A stretch of DNA of 64,000 bases from Arthrobacter sp. StoSoilA2 (lineage in GTDB: Bacteria; Actinomycetota; Actinomycetes; Actinomycetales; Micrococcaceae), in contig NZ_AP024643.1 in assembly GCF_019977195.1 (NCBI RefSeq), positions 4,278,001 to 4,342,000 of the forward strand, given 5' to 3'. The notes below the pieces were generated by a model. The model was not told the origin of the DNA and did no database searches. It worked only from the letters and a program-made list of their open reading frames with translations. The translations under genes and the position numbers were made by a program. Below are positions 31,746 to 39,840 of this stretch, one piece after another (position 1 is the first letter of the stretch; every line of letters starts with the position of its first letter).

Positions 31746-32798
31746 CTATTCGGTGGCGTCGCGGGCCAGGTGGATGCCGTTCTCTGCCAGCCACACCGGG
31801 TTGAAGGCCTTGCTCAGGTAGTTCGTTCCGGCGTCGGGCGCTATGGCAACCACCACCGAACCGTGGGGTGCGGCCCGGGCCACGCGCAGGGCAGCAGCCA
31901 CCGCGAGTCCGGACGATGGACCCAGCGCCAGCCCTTCTTCGTCAAGGAGCCGATGCACCGTGGAGTAGACCTCGTCGTTGGGGATGCGCAGGAAACGGTC
32001 AACAATGGAGCGGTCAAAGGCCTTGGGCCATTCAGCCTGTGGCCAGGAGTTACCCACGCCGTCCACCAGGATCTCCCCAGGATGGCCACCACTGTAGGCG
32101 GAGCCGTAGGGGTCGGCGCCTATCACTTCAAGATGCCCGCCCGGCCGCGATGCTGCAACCTTCTCTTTCAGGAACCGGCCGTTGCCGCTAATGGTCCCGC
32201 CGGTTCCGATGCCGGCCACGAAATGCGTCACCAGGCCGTGGGTCTGCTCCCAAATCTCGGGCCCGGTAGTTTGGTAGTGCGCGGCAGGATTGGCAGGGTT
32301 GTCGAATTGCATGGGCCGCCACGCACCTGGCGTTTCGGCCGTGATCCGCGCTGCCACAGCGCGGGCGTTCTCCGGCGATTCGGAGGGCGCGCCCCAGTCC
32401 GTCAGCACCACGCGCGCACCATAGCTGTGGAGTGCGGCGAGCTTCTCCTGGGAGATGGTGTCGCCCGTAACCACCACCACGGGGTGCCCCGTCAGCCGCC
32501 CGATGAGCGCCAGCCCGATCCCGGTATTACCGGACGTGCTCTCCACAATGGTTGCGCCCGGCTGTAACTCTCCTGAGCGCTCCGCCGCCCGGACCATGCT
32601 CAGCGCTGTACGGTCCTTGATGGATCCGCCCGGGTTCTCGGACTCAAGCTTGATGTGGATGGTGCTGCCCAATCCACGGCCCAGGGCTTCCAATTTCACC
32701 AGCGGAGTGTTGCCCACTTTATCCAGGACGGAGGCATCCAGGCCATCCGGCAGCCCTGCCGCCGCATGTGCGCCCTGTTTCCTGATTGCGGTACTCAC
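31746..32798 (-). CDS. Cysteine-synthase-family PLP enzyme in the lyase operon
   Basis: A 350-residue fold-type II PLP enzyme. The Schiff-base lysine lies in NPGGSIKDRTALSM (residues about 56-69), followed by STSGNTGIGLA and the phosphate-binding GIGTGGTISGNGRFLKE. It resembles cysteine synthase/cystathionine beta-synthase without a CBS regulatory domain. Family members perform beta-replacement on O-acetylserine, O-phosphoserine or serine, or the reverse elimination. The GTG start overlaps the stop of the upstream lyase gene (GTGA). Given the operon, it may handle a sulfur amino acid or capture sulfide released by it; plain cysteine synthesis is the alternative. Confidence 0.82.
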   Translation of the reverse strand: MSTAIRKQGAHAAAGLPDGLDASVLDKVGNTPLVKLEALGRGLGSTIHIKLESENPGGSIKDRTALSMVRAAERSGELQPGATIVESTSGNTGIGLALIGRLTGHPVVVVTGDTISQEKLAALHSYGARVVLTDWGAPSESPENARAVAARITAETPGAWRPMQFDNPANPAAHYQTTGPEIWEQTHGLVTHFVAGIGTGGTISGNGRFLKEKVAASRPGGHLEVIGADPYGSAYSGGHPGEILVDGVGNSWPQAEWPKAFDRSIVDRFLRIPNDEVYSTVHRLLDEEGLALGPSSGLAVAAALRVARAAPHGSVVVAIAPDAGTNYLSKAFNPVWLAENGIHLARDATE

Positions 32799-34408
32799 GT
32801 GGTCCCCTCCCTTTGAGCCATCGGCGGCAATTCCAACGCCACCACCTCACGCAATTCACGTCGGGCGCGCTCCACCAGGTCCGGAGCGGACGGCCGATGC
32901 GCCAGGACATCAGCCAGCCGGCCCGCGACGGCGCCGGTCCCCTTCCCAAGCGGTTGGGCGGCCCCCGCTTCGAACAACAGATACGACGCCGTCAGAGCCT
33001 CAATAGCAAGCAATTTCTCCAAGGCCTCCAAGGACCTTTCAAGTTGCTGCAACGCCAGCGGCGCCAAGGTGGAGTGGTCCTCGACGTCGGCCGAGAGGGT
33101 GGGTGCCCCGAGCGTCGCCGGCGCTGCCAGGAACTTCAGTTCGGACAGCAGTCCTGCTGCGGAGTACCAGAGCAGCCCGGGCAACTCCTCCTGCACAAGG
33201 CCCGCGGCCGGTCCGGACCCGGAGATCGCATTCGACGACGAACCCTCCAGGTGCCCGGCGGCAGCCTCCAGATGTCTGGCCCGGATCACCCGCTGTGGCG
33301 GATACAGTTTGGCGATGCGCCGCTCGCTGGAAATCCCCACGTGCGCCAACGCAAGCCGCAGGCCCTCAAAGGAAAGAGCCAGCTGCATCGGTTGGAAATT
33401 CCCTCCGGACACCATTTGCCCGCTTTCAATATCAACCAGGGGGTTGTCGCCACGCCCGTTGAGCTCCACGCTCAACGCAGCGCCGAGTTGTGAAACCAGG
33501 GAGCGAAAAGCGCCATGCGTCTGGGGCGCAGAACGGAATGACAAAGCATCCTGCACCGAGACTTCGGGACGAACGTCCTCCAACCACCCGCCGCGCAAAA
33601 GGTAACGGACGGCGGCCGCCGAGTCCTTCTGCCCGTCCACCGCCTTGCCCGCTTGGATAGCCGGCGAAAACGGGCTGAGGTTCCCGCCGCCGTCGTACCT
33701 TGCAATGGCTTCAAGCGAGAGGGAAAGCGCGACGTCGGCGAGTTCCGCCAGCTGTTGCAGGCGCACCAAGGCAAGGGTGCCGGCCCCCACGGAGTAGGCG
33801 TTCGCGCTGACCATGGCCAGGGCCTCACCGGGCGCGAGCCGCAGCGGCTGAAGACCGGCGTCGGCGAGCGCTTTCGCCCCGGGTACCAGGGTGCCGTTCG
33901 CGTCGATGGCTTCACCTTCACCGATGGCGACGGCGGCGACGGCGGCCAGCTGGGTGAGGTCGGAGGAGCCGACTGAGCCTTCGCGCGGGATGGCGGGAAG
34001 AACCCCACGGTTGAGCAGTTCCGCATAGAACTGCGCTGTCTCCGGCCGCACGCCGGAGCCGCCGCGGCTGAAGCCGATGAGCCGGGCGAGGATCACAGCG
34101 CGGGCGGAGGGCCGGTCCAGATGCGCGCCCACGCCGCTGTTGTGGTATCTGACGACTTGGATTTGATAGGCAAGAACCGACTTCTCCTCCACGGCCGTAT
34201 CCCGTCCGGATCCGAGGAGGGTGTTCAGGCCGTAGATTCTCTGCCCTGAGTTCGCAGCGCGCTCCAGCACTTCGCGTGATCGGCCGATCAAAGACAACGC
34301 ATCATGGTTGAGTTTCACGTGAAACGCCGGATCCAAGGCAGCGTCCGCTACGCGCACAGGGTCCACCGGCGATGTGCCGATCAAGAAGGTCCGGGGCTCG
34401 GAGGACAT
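32795..34408 (-). CDS. HAL/PAL-family ammonia-lyase homologue without the MIO triad
   Basis: A 537-residue member of the histidine/phenylalanine ammonia-lyase superfamily. YGLNTLLGSG (Y59), YHNSGVG (H89), ALAMVSANAY (N203), PQTHGA, GGNFQP and DVEDHS (E443) are all aligned with family active-site elements. The cofactor loop, normally GSVGASGDLAPLAH, reads GSVGSSDLTQLA: the Ala-Ser-Gly that cyclises to methylidene-imidazolone is replaced by Ser-Ser and the Gly is missing. The usual QDxYSLR is QDALSFR, losing a catalytic Tyr. It therefore probably cannot form MIO and may eliminate a better leaving group than ammonia, as in betaine lyases such as ergothionase. First-to-second-gene spacing is 2 bases; it overlaps the next gene. 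Confidence 0.8.
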   Translation of the reverse strand: MSSEPRTFLIGTSPVDPVRVADAALDPAFHVKLNHDALSLIGRSREVLERAANSGQRIYGLNTLLGSGRDTAVEEKSVLAYQIQVVRYHNSGVGAHLDRPSARAVILARLIGFSRGGSGVRPETAQFYAELLNRGVLPAIPREGSVGSSDLTQLAAVAAVAIGEGEAIDANGTLVPGAKALADAGLQPLRLAPGEALAMVSANAYSVGAGTLALVRLQQLAELADVALSLSLEAIARYDGGGNLSPFSPAIQAGKAVDGQKDSAAAVRYLLRGGWLEDVRPEVSVQDALSFRSAPQTHGAFRSLVSQLGAALSVELNGRGDNPLVDIESGQMVSGGNFQPMQLALSFEGLRLALAHVGISSERRIAKLYPPQRVIRARHLEAAAGHLEGSSSNAISGSGPAAGLVQEELPGLLWYSAAGLLSELKFLAAPATLGAPTLSADVEDHSTLAPLALQQLERSLEALEKLLAIEALTASYLLFEAGAAQPLGKGTGAVAGRLADVLAHRPSAPDLVERARRELREVVALELPPMAQREGTT

Positions 34409-34410
34409 GC

Positions 34411-35706
34411 TCAGAAGTCCAGAAGATTCTGGCGGAAGCCACCGTCGCCGTAACTCTTCCTCAACAGGCCACGGCGGCGCAGTTCGGGAGTGAGCTTGTC
34501 CAACACGCCGTGCACGGTGACGGGGTCCACGAAGCCGGAGAAGAGGAAGCCGTCGCCACCCACAGCCTCGCCGGTCTCCTCGAGATAATCCGCGATTTCA
34601 CCAACCGTGCCGATGATTGAATCACCGGCGCCACCGCTGCGTGCCTGAAGGATCTGGCGCAGGGTAGACCCCGGAGGCGCCGCCTTGGCGAAGTGCTCCA
34701 ACGTGCCTTGGTTGCTGTTGGTGCTCAATTCGGGCAACGGCGCATCAAGGTCGAATTGCTTGAAGTCGATCACGGACAGGTAGGAGATCGAATTGAGCTG
34801 GCTGTCGATATCACGCTGGGTAAGCTCCCGGCGCTGCGCACGCAACTCCCCGGCCTCGGCCGATGAACCAACCACGGTGGGCTTCAGCACGAAAAGTACC
34901 TTGACGTCGTCGGGGTTCCTGCCCGCCTTTGCAGCCTCGGCACGGATGGAATCCCGGTAGGCCTTCATGCCGTCAACGCCACGGGCCAAGGCGATCGCCA
35001 CGTCTGCATGCCCACCCGCGAACGCTTTGCCGCGGGGAGAAGCGCCGGCCTGCACCAGTACGGGCTCCTCCGGCAGAGGTGCGGTGTTGAGGGGACCGCG
35101 GACCTTGAAGAAGTCGCCTTGGTGGTTAATGGGGTGCACTTTGGTGTGGTCGGCGAACACGCCGGCCTCAACGTCCTCAAGGACGGCGTCCGGTTCCCAG
35201 CTCCGCCAAAGCCTGCGGACGACGTCGACGAATTCCTCCGCCTTCTCATATCGAAGGTCGTGTTCAATCTGCTGGTCCAAACCGTAATTCTGTGCTGCGA
35301 GGTCGCTGCCGGAAGTTACGACGTTCCATCCCAACTGCCCCTCGGAGAAGTGCTGCAGCGTGGCCAGGAGGCGGGCCGCAGTGAAAGGCGGATAGAACGA
35401 TGCGCTGACCGTCGGGACGATTCCAAGGTGCTCGGTGGCGGACAGAAGGTACGGCACCAGGGCCAAAGGATCATGTTTGGGCGCAAAGGAGGCGTGTGCC
35501 AGCGAGACCTCGGCAGTGCCGCCATAGGTATCGGGAACAGTAAGGGAGTCCTCGATGATGAAGAGGTCAAGGCCGGATTGCTCAAACGCGCGGACGGCGT
35601 CTTGATACAGGGCAGGCTTCTTCCAGTCGTAGCCCAGGCTGTAGCCGGGAGTTCCCCATCCCTGGACACCAAAACCGTGCCCCACGAACCATCCAAAATG
35701 CAGCAT
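34411..35706 (-). CDS. Flavin-dependent monooxygenase, NtaA/SnaA/DszA family
   Basis: A 431-residue luciferase-like TIM-barrel enzyme of the NtaA/SnaA/DszA type. Visible are the N-terminal MLHFGWF strand, FIIEDSL, a GWNVVTSGSD motif (the flavin-binding WNVVTS signature of this family) and LVQAGASPRGKAFAG. These enzymes use reduced FMN from a partner reductase to attack C-N or C-S bonds or oxidise sulfur. It is the first gene of a three-gene operon with the lyase and the cysteine-synthase-like enzyme, suggesting breakdown of a nitrogen- or sulfur-containing compound. ATG 35706 matches family N-termini; an in-frame GTG at 35739 is possible. No flavin reductase gene is nearby. Confidence 0.85.
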   Translation of the reverse strand: MLHFGWFVGHGFGVQGWGTPGYSLGYDWKKPALYQDAVRAFEQSGLDLFIIEDSLTVPDTYGGTAEVSLAHASFAPKHDPLALVPYLLSATEHLGIVPTVSASFYPPFTAARLLATLQHFSEGQLGWNVVTSGSDLAAQNYGLDQQIEHDLRYEKAEEFVDVVRRLWRSWEPDAVLEDVEAGVFADHTKVHPINHQGDFFKVRGPLNTAPLPEEPVLVQAGASPRGKAFAGGHADVAIALARGVDGMKAYRDSIRAEAAKAGRNPDDVKVLFVLKPTVVGSSAEAGELRAQRRELTQRDIDSQLNSISYLSVIDFKQFDLDAPLPELSTNSNQGTLEHFAKAAPPGSTLRQILQARSGGAGDSIIGTVGEIADYLEETGEAVGGDGFLFSGFVDPVTVHGVLDKLTPELRRRGLLRKSYGDGGFRQNLLDF

Positions 35707-35904
35707 GGGCTTGAGTGTAGAGCTGCCTTGTCCGTTCACCGCGACCTGATTTCTTGCGAAGTTACAGGGGGTCGTACTGCGTCAATTATGCTCCCGGGGC
35801 GTCACATTTGGGCTGCTACTCCAGCACCGGCCGGTTACGCAACATGACGACCGCGTAACCGCTTGCAAGTGCGGGCCGCCGCCGCGGGATGTTACGTTTT
35901 TCTT

Positions 35905-36010
35905 GAGTAATGAGCACCAGCGCCAAGCCCTGACTTGCTGGTCGGCAACCCTCTCTCCGGCGGGGTGCCTCAGGTGACTACTCGGCGTATCGACACTTCG
36001 AACTGCAAGC
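35905..36010 (+). ncRNA. SAM-IV type riboswitch
   Basis: The leader contains the P1 pair GAGTA (35905-35909) / TACTC (35979-35983), the P2 pair CCAGC/GCTGG, and the invariant SAM-pocket stretch GGTCGGCAACC. A GGCGGGGTGCC hairpin follows, all in the order of the actinobacterial SAM-IV motif (the related SAM-I/IV class is an alternative). Pseudoknot bases probably extend to about 36010. It lies just before a DUF1737/rhodanese/MetZ operon, the expected kind of target: high S-adenosylmethionine should shut off sulfur assimilation, probably by hiding the GAGGAG at 36016. Confidence 0.82.
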
Positions 36011-36031
36011 GTGACTGAGGAGCACCAGCCA

Positions 36032-36298
36032 ATGCCTGAACCCACTGAAGAAAAACTCTCCTACCGCCTGATTACAGGTCCGGATACCCGTGAATTCTGC
36101 GAGCGGATCACCACGGCACTCGCCGACGGCTACGTGCTCCACGGCAGCCCGGCAGCCACGTTCAATGGCACGGATGTCATCGTGGCGCAGGCGGTCGTCC
36201 TGCCCGCTGCCATCGCCAACGCAGACGCCGCCGTCGCGAATGCTGTTGACCAGTTGGAGAACGACGACGACGAAGAAGCATTCGAGGGACACGCATGA
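36032..36298 (+). CDS. DUF1737 small protein
   Basis: An 88-residue acidic protein. LSYRLITGPDTREFCERITTALADGYVLHGSPAATFNG is the DUF1737 core, a small alpha-beta unit in which GYVLHGSP is typical; an acidic tail (ENDDDEEAFEGHA) follows. Its function is unknown. GAGGAG lies 11 bases before the ATG at 36032; an upstream in-frame GTG at 36011 would place the start inside the riboswitch expression platform. Its end overlaps the rhodanese gene (ATGA). Co-control with metZ suggests a part in sulfur metabolism. Confidence 0.75.
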   Translation: MPEPTEEKLSYRLITGPDTREFCERITTALADGYVLHGSPAATFNGTDVIVAQAVVLPAAIANADAAVANAVDQLENDDDEEAFEGHA

Positions 36299-36705
36299 GC
36301 TACGCAGGTGACCTGACCCCGCAGGACGCGTGGGCCAAGCTTGAAGAAGGCGCAATCCTGGTAGACGTCCGCACCGAGGCCGAGTGGGCCCACATCGGCA
36401 TCCCGGACACCAAAGCCACAGAGAATGATCCCCTGTTTATTCAGTGGAACCTCGCCGGTGGCATTCCCAACTCCCGCTTCATCGAGGACCTGCAGCAGCA
36501 GGCACCCGAGGGTGAGGGAGTGGAGCTCGTTTTCATCTGCCGCTCAGGCCAGCGCTCCATCTCGGCCGCCATCGCCGCGACGCAGGCCGGGTTCACCGCC
36601 TACAACGTGCTTGAGGGCTTCGAAGGTGACCCCGACCGTTACGGCGAACGGACCATCAACGGCTGGAAGAACCGCGGCCTGCCAACCAACCTGGGGAACG
36701 ACTAA
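36295..36705 (+). CDS. Rhodanese-domain sulfurtransferase
   Basis: A 136-residue single rhodanese domain. The active-site loop is CRSGQRS near residue 82 (persulfide Cys and surrounding anion loop), preceded by ILVDVRTEAEWAHIGIP and followed by YNVLEGFEGD. It carries sulfane sulfur as a Cys persulfide. Lying between a DUF1737 gene and metZ under a SAM riboswitch, it may deliver or detoxify sulfide for homocysteine synthesis. The metZ GTG follows the stop immediately. Confidence 0.88.
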   Translation: MSYAGDLTPQDAWAKLEEGAILVDVRTEAEWAHIGIPDTKATENDPLFIQWNLAGGIPNSRFIEDLQQQAPEGEGVELVFICRSGQRSISAAIAATQAGFTAYNVLEGFEGDPDRYGERTINGWKNRGLPTNLGND

Positions 36706-37914
36706 GTGACTTTCAATCCCGATGCCGCCAGCTGGAGCCCTGACACCCAGGCAGTACGCGGCGGCCTTGACCGTACCAACTTCCAGGAGACGTCCGAACC
36801 CGTTTTCCTGAACTCCGGCTTCGTCTACGAATCCGCTGCCGCCGCCGAACGCGCCTTCACCGGCGAGGACGAACGCTTCGTTTACTCCCGCTACGGCAAC
36901 CCGTCCGTGGCCACGTTCCAGGAACGCTTGCGGTTGCTCGAAGGAACCGAGGCATGCTTCGCGACGGCGTCCGGCATGTCCGCGGTGTTCACCGCCTTGG
37001 GTGCCCTCCTGGCTGCCGGTGATCGCGTGGTTGCCGCCCGTTCCCTGTTCGGCTCGTGCTTCGTGATCCTCAACGAGATCCTGCCGCGCTGGGGCGTAGA
37101 GACCGTGTTTGTCGACGGTCCCGACCTCGACCAGTGGCGGGCTGCCCTCTCCGAACCGACCACCGCCGTATTCTTCGAGTCGCCCTCGAACCCCATGCAG
37201 GAAATCGTGGACATCGCCGCCGTCAGCGAGCTGGCGCATGCTGCGGGAGCGACCGTCGTCGTCGACAACGTCTTTGCCACACCCCTGCTGCAGCGTTGCG
37301 GTGACCTGGGCGCGGACGTCATTGTGTACTCCGGAACCAAGCACATCGATGGCCAGGGGCGTGTCCTCGGCGGCGCAATCCTGGGCACCAAGGAATTCAT
37401 CGACGGCCCGGTCAAGCAGTTGATGCGGCACACCGGACCTTCACTCTCCGCCTTCAATGCCTGGGTGTTGACCAAGGGCCTGGAGACGATCGGCCTGCGG
37501 GTGAACCACAGCTCGGCGTCTGCTTTGAAAATCGCGGAATGGCTCGAGCAGCAGCCTGCCATTAACTGGGTCAAGTACCCCTTGCTGAAATCGCACCCTC
37601 AGTACGAGCTGGCAGCCAAGCAAATGAAGGCCGGCGGTACCGTGCTGACCTTCGAGTTGCTGCCCTCCTCCGGGCGTTCGGCCAAGGATGCCGCGTTTGC
37701 GTTGCTGGACGGTCTGCGCGTCATCGACATCTCCAACAACCTGGGCGACTCCAAGTCCCTCATCACGCACCCGGCCACCACCACCCACCGGGCCATGGGG
37801 CCCGAAGGGCGTGCGGCCATTGGGCTGAGCGACGGCGTGGTCCGTTTGTCCGTTGGCCTGGAAGACGTGGACGATCTCATTTTGGATCTGGAGAAGGCCC
37901 TCAAACAGGTCTAA
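36706..37914 (+). CDS. metZ: O-succinylhomoserine sulfhydrylase
   Basis: A 402-residue Cys/Met-metabolism PLP enzyme. It shows the N-terminal TQAVRGGLDRTNFQETSEPVFLNSGF, YSRYGNPSVATFQERL, the Schiff-base lysine in VIVYSGTKHIDGQGRVLGG (residues about 205-222) and the C-terminal VRLSVGLEDVDDLI. The pattern fits MetZ, which joins O-succinylhomoserine with sulfide to give homocysteine; cystathionine gamma-synthase is the alternative. GTG start directly after the rhodanese TAA. The whole operon sits behind a SAM-sensing riboswitch, as expected for methionine supply. Confidence 0.9.
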   Translation: MTFNPDAASWSPDTQAVRGGLDRTNFQETSEPVFLNSGFVYESAAAAERAFTGEDERFVYSRYGNPSVATFQERLRLLEGTEACFATASGMSAVFTALGALLAAGDRVVAARSLFGSCFVILNEILPRWGVETVFVDGPDLDQWRAALSEPTTAVFFESPSNPMQEIVDIAAVSELAHAAGATVVVDNVFATPLLQRCGDLGADVIVYSGTKHIDGQGRVLGGAILGTKEFIDGPVKQLMRHTGPSLSAFNAWVLTKGLETIGLRVNHSSASALKIAEWLEQQPAINWVKYPLLKSHPQYELAAKQMKAGGTVLTFELLPSSGRSAKDAAFALLDGLRVIDISNNLGDSKSLITHPATTTHRAMGPEGRAAIGLSDGVVRLSVGLEDVDDLILDLEKALKQV

Positions 37915-37924
37915 CCTTGCTGCC

Positions 37925-38521
37925 ATGAGCGGGAACCACCCCCATCGCCGTGCCGGAGCAGTCATCGTTGCCGGTACGGCGGTGTGGTTTGCAGGGATCT
38001 CGCCTGTATCGCGTGTCTACGTCACCCCCGATGCCGCTGAACGGCTTCGTATGCTTGAGGCCGGCCAGCGTGGGTGGGTGATCGGTCAGCACCTCGCTGC
38101 TGCTGGAACAGTCGCGGTGCCGGTGGGATACGCAGCCTTTGCCCGTCGTCTTCCGCGCGGACAGGCGAAGCGTTGGGCTGTTGCAGCCGCGGCTGCTTTA
38201 CTGGCAGGTGCTCCGCTCTTTGTCTCCAGTTTGTCCCGCCGGGCCGCGGATCTGGAACGCTTTGCCTACGGCCGTGGATCGAATGCGCCCTTCCTTGCCT
38301 ACTCCGGGCTCCACGTTCTTGCCCTGGCTGCGCTCGGTGGAAGCCTTCTTTCCTTGCCCACCAGACGGTGGATCGGAGTCACGGCCGCAGCCAGCGCGCC
38401 CATCTACGGCGCCATCCTTATGGCGAAGAAGGACATCCCGCCGTTCGTGTTCTACCTCGTCGAGGGCTTGGCGGGGGCCTACTTGATGACATGGGACGGG
38501 ACTGACTCCGCAGTAGCCTAA
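37925..38521 (+). CDS. Multi-pass membrane protein of unknown function
   Basis: A 198-residue protein with about five or six hydrophobic segments (around 10-25, 50-70, 84-102, 122-140, 150-166 and 172-188). No motif or family recognised. The ATG at 37925 lies 10 bases after the metZ stop, so it may be a read-through member of the SAM-riboswitch operon. It overlaps the stop of the convergent ybdK-like gene. Confidence 0.6.
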   Translation: MSGNHPHRRAGAVIVAGTAVWFAGISPVSRVYVTPDAAERLRMLEAGQRGWVIGQHLAAAGTVAVPVGYAAFARRLPRGQAKRWAVAAAAALLAGAPLFVSSLSRRAADLERFAYGRGSNAPFLAYSGLHVLALAALGGSLLSLPTRRWIGVTAAASAPIYGAILMAKKDIPPFVFYLVEGLAGAYLMTWDGTDSAVA

Positions 38522-39732
38522 GGCCTGCGGACCCTCGTCAGGATGGGCGCGGTCAGGTTGTGGGCCGGGTCCTTACGCGCATCTGCGGCAGCACCACGAA
38601 TCGTCGCCTTCACCGCATGCCCAACCACCGCCCCCAAGGCCTCCCTGCTCGGCGGACTCCCTGGCGGATTCCGGGCGTCACGTTGCCGGTTGTTGAAACG
38701 CTCTGCTGCTTCGCGTTGCTCCCGGGCCCCGTTCCCGCGCTCAAGAACGTCCGCGATTCCGGCCTTCACCAGTTCCAGTTCACCTTGGTCATCCAGGACA
38801 GGGCTCAGGTAATCCACCAAAGCCCAGACCACGTCCGCTGCCGGCTGGGGACGGAAGTCGCCAAAGTCCAGGAGGTCTCCCCGAAGTCCGGAGTTGCTCG
38901 CTTGCCAACTCGCCATCCGGAGCAGGGCAGTCGGAACCGAGGCGGGCTCAACGCCGTCGAGCATTTCCAGGGAAGCAGTCTCAACCAATGCCCTCACAAG
39001 CACCGCAATCAAGGCTGCGTCCTCCGAGCGGAGGCAGACGTCAGCCACCCTGACTTCCACAGTGGGATGGTTGCGGGAGATGCGGGCGTCGAAGTAGATC
39101 ATGCCCTCATCAAGGAGAACCCCGGTGTCCAGGAGGCGTTGGACCATGCGCCGGTAGGCAGTCAACGAGCCAAAAACGGCAGAAGGCCCGGACGTTGGCC
39201 ACCGGTTCCAGGCCTGGATCCGATAGCTCTCGAAACCCGTGGGCAACCCACGCCAGTAGGGGGAATTGGCGCTGATGGCCGTCAAGACAGCAAGTTTGTC
39301 GCGGATGTGGTCGAGGACCACCACGCCCTCTTCAGGTGACTCCACTGCGGTGTGCACATGGAAACCGCAGGTCAGTTGCTCGTGGGCCGTCAACCCGAAG
39401 CGCTCAAGCATCACGGCGAAGCGGGGATCCGGGGTGGTATGGGTGTTTTTGGCCAGGGGCGAGGTGGCAATCGCGGCCACCCGGGCGTTGTGCTTCCTGG
39501 CAGCGTCATCGGCCATGGCACGTCCACGCCGGATCTGCTGGAGGAGCTCGGTGAAGGTATGGCACGGCCGGGTCTGGGTTTCGATCTGCTCCAGCTTCAG
39601 TTCGTGGCTGAGCCCCATCCCGGTTTCAAGCGCCGCTTCCGGCCCTGCGAGCAGAGCATCCGCGAGGGCCAGGGGCTCGCCCGTCACAGGATCGACGATG
39701 AGTAGCTCTTCCTCCACCCCGAAAGTCCGCAT
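38518..39732 (-). CDS. YbdK-type carboxylate-amine ligase (glutamate-cysteine ligase family 2)
   Basis: A 404-residue ATP-dependent ligase of the GCS2 family. The N-terminal MRTFGVEEELLIVD, the GFHVHTAV motif, the NSPYWRG segment and RISRNHPTVEVRVADVCLR are characteristic. The E. coli homologue YbdK has weak glutamate-cysteine ligase activity; the true substrate is generally uncertain. ATG 39732 gives the classic start; an upstream in-frame ATG adds 6 residues. Convergent with the membrane protein gene. Confidence 0.85.
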   Translation of the reverse strand: MRTFGVEEELLIVDPVTGEPLALADALLAGPEAALETGMGLSHELKLEQIETQTRPCHTFTELLQQIRRGRAMADDAARKHNARVAAIATSPLAKNTHTTPDPRFAVMLERFGLTAHEQLTCGFHVHTAVESPEEGVVVLDHIRDKLAVLTAISANSPYWRGLPTGFESYRIQAWNRWPTSGPSAVFGSLTAYRRMVQRLLDTGVLLDEGMIYFDARISRNHPTVEVRVADVCLRSEDAALIAVLVRALVETASLEMLDGVEPASVPTALLRMASWQASNSGLRGDLLDFGDFRPQPAADVVWALVDYLSPVLDDQGELELVKAGIADVLERGNGAREQREAAERFNNRQRDARNPPGSPPSREALGAVVGHAVKATIRGAAADARKDPAHNLTAPILTRVRRP

Positions 39733-39767
39733 GGCACCAGTGTGCATCATGCGGCATCCGGGTTACA

Positions 39768-39832
39768 GCAACGCGGGGTCACTTACGGCCCATGTCAGGG
39801 CCTTACATGGGCTCTAAGTGACCCCGCGTTGC
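39768..39832. repeat. Long near-perfect palindrome between ybdK-like and murA-like genes
   Basis: Two 28-base arms (39768-39795 and 39805-39832) match at 26 of 28 positions around a 9-base loop; each arm's outer end is GCAACGCGGGGTCACTTA or its complement. It begins 8 bases after the stop of the HTH-MurA gene (minus strand). It can act as a terminator or 3' stabiliser, though no U-run follows on either strand. The length is unusual for a simple terminator. Confidence 0.8.
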
Positions 39833-39840
39833 AGGAGTTC

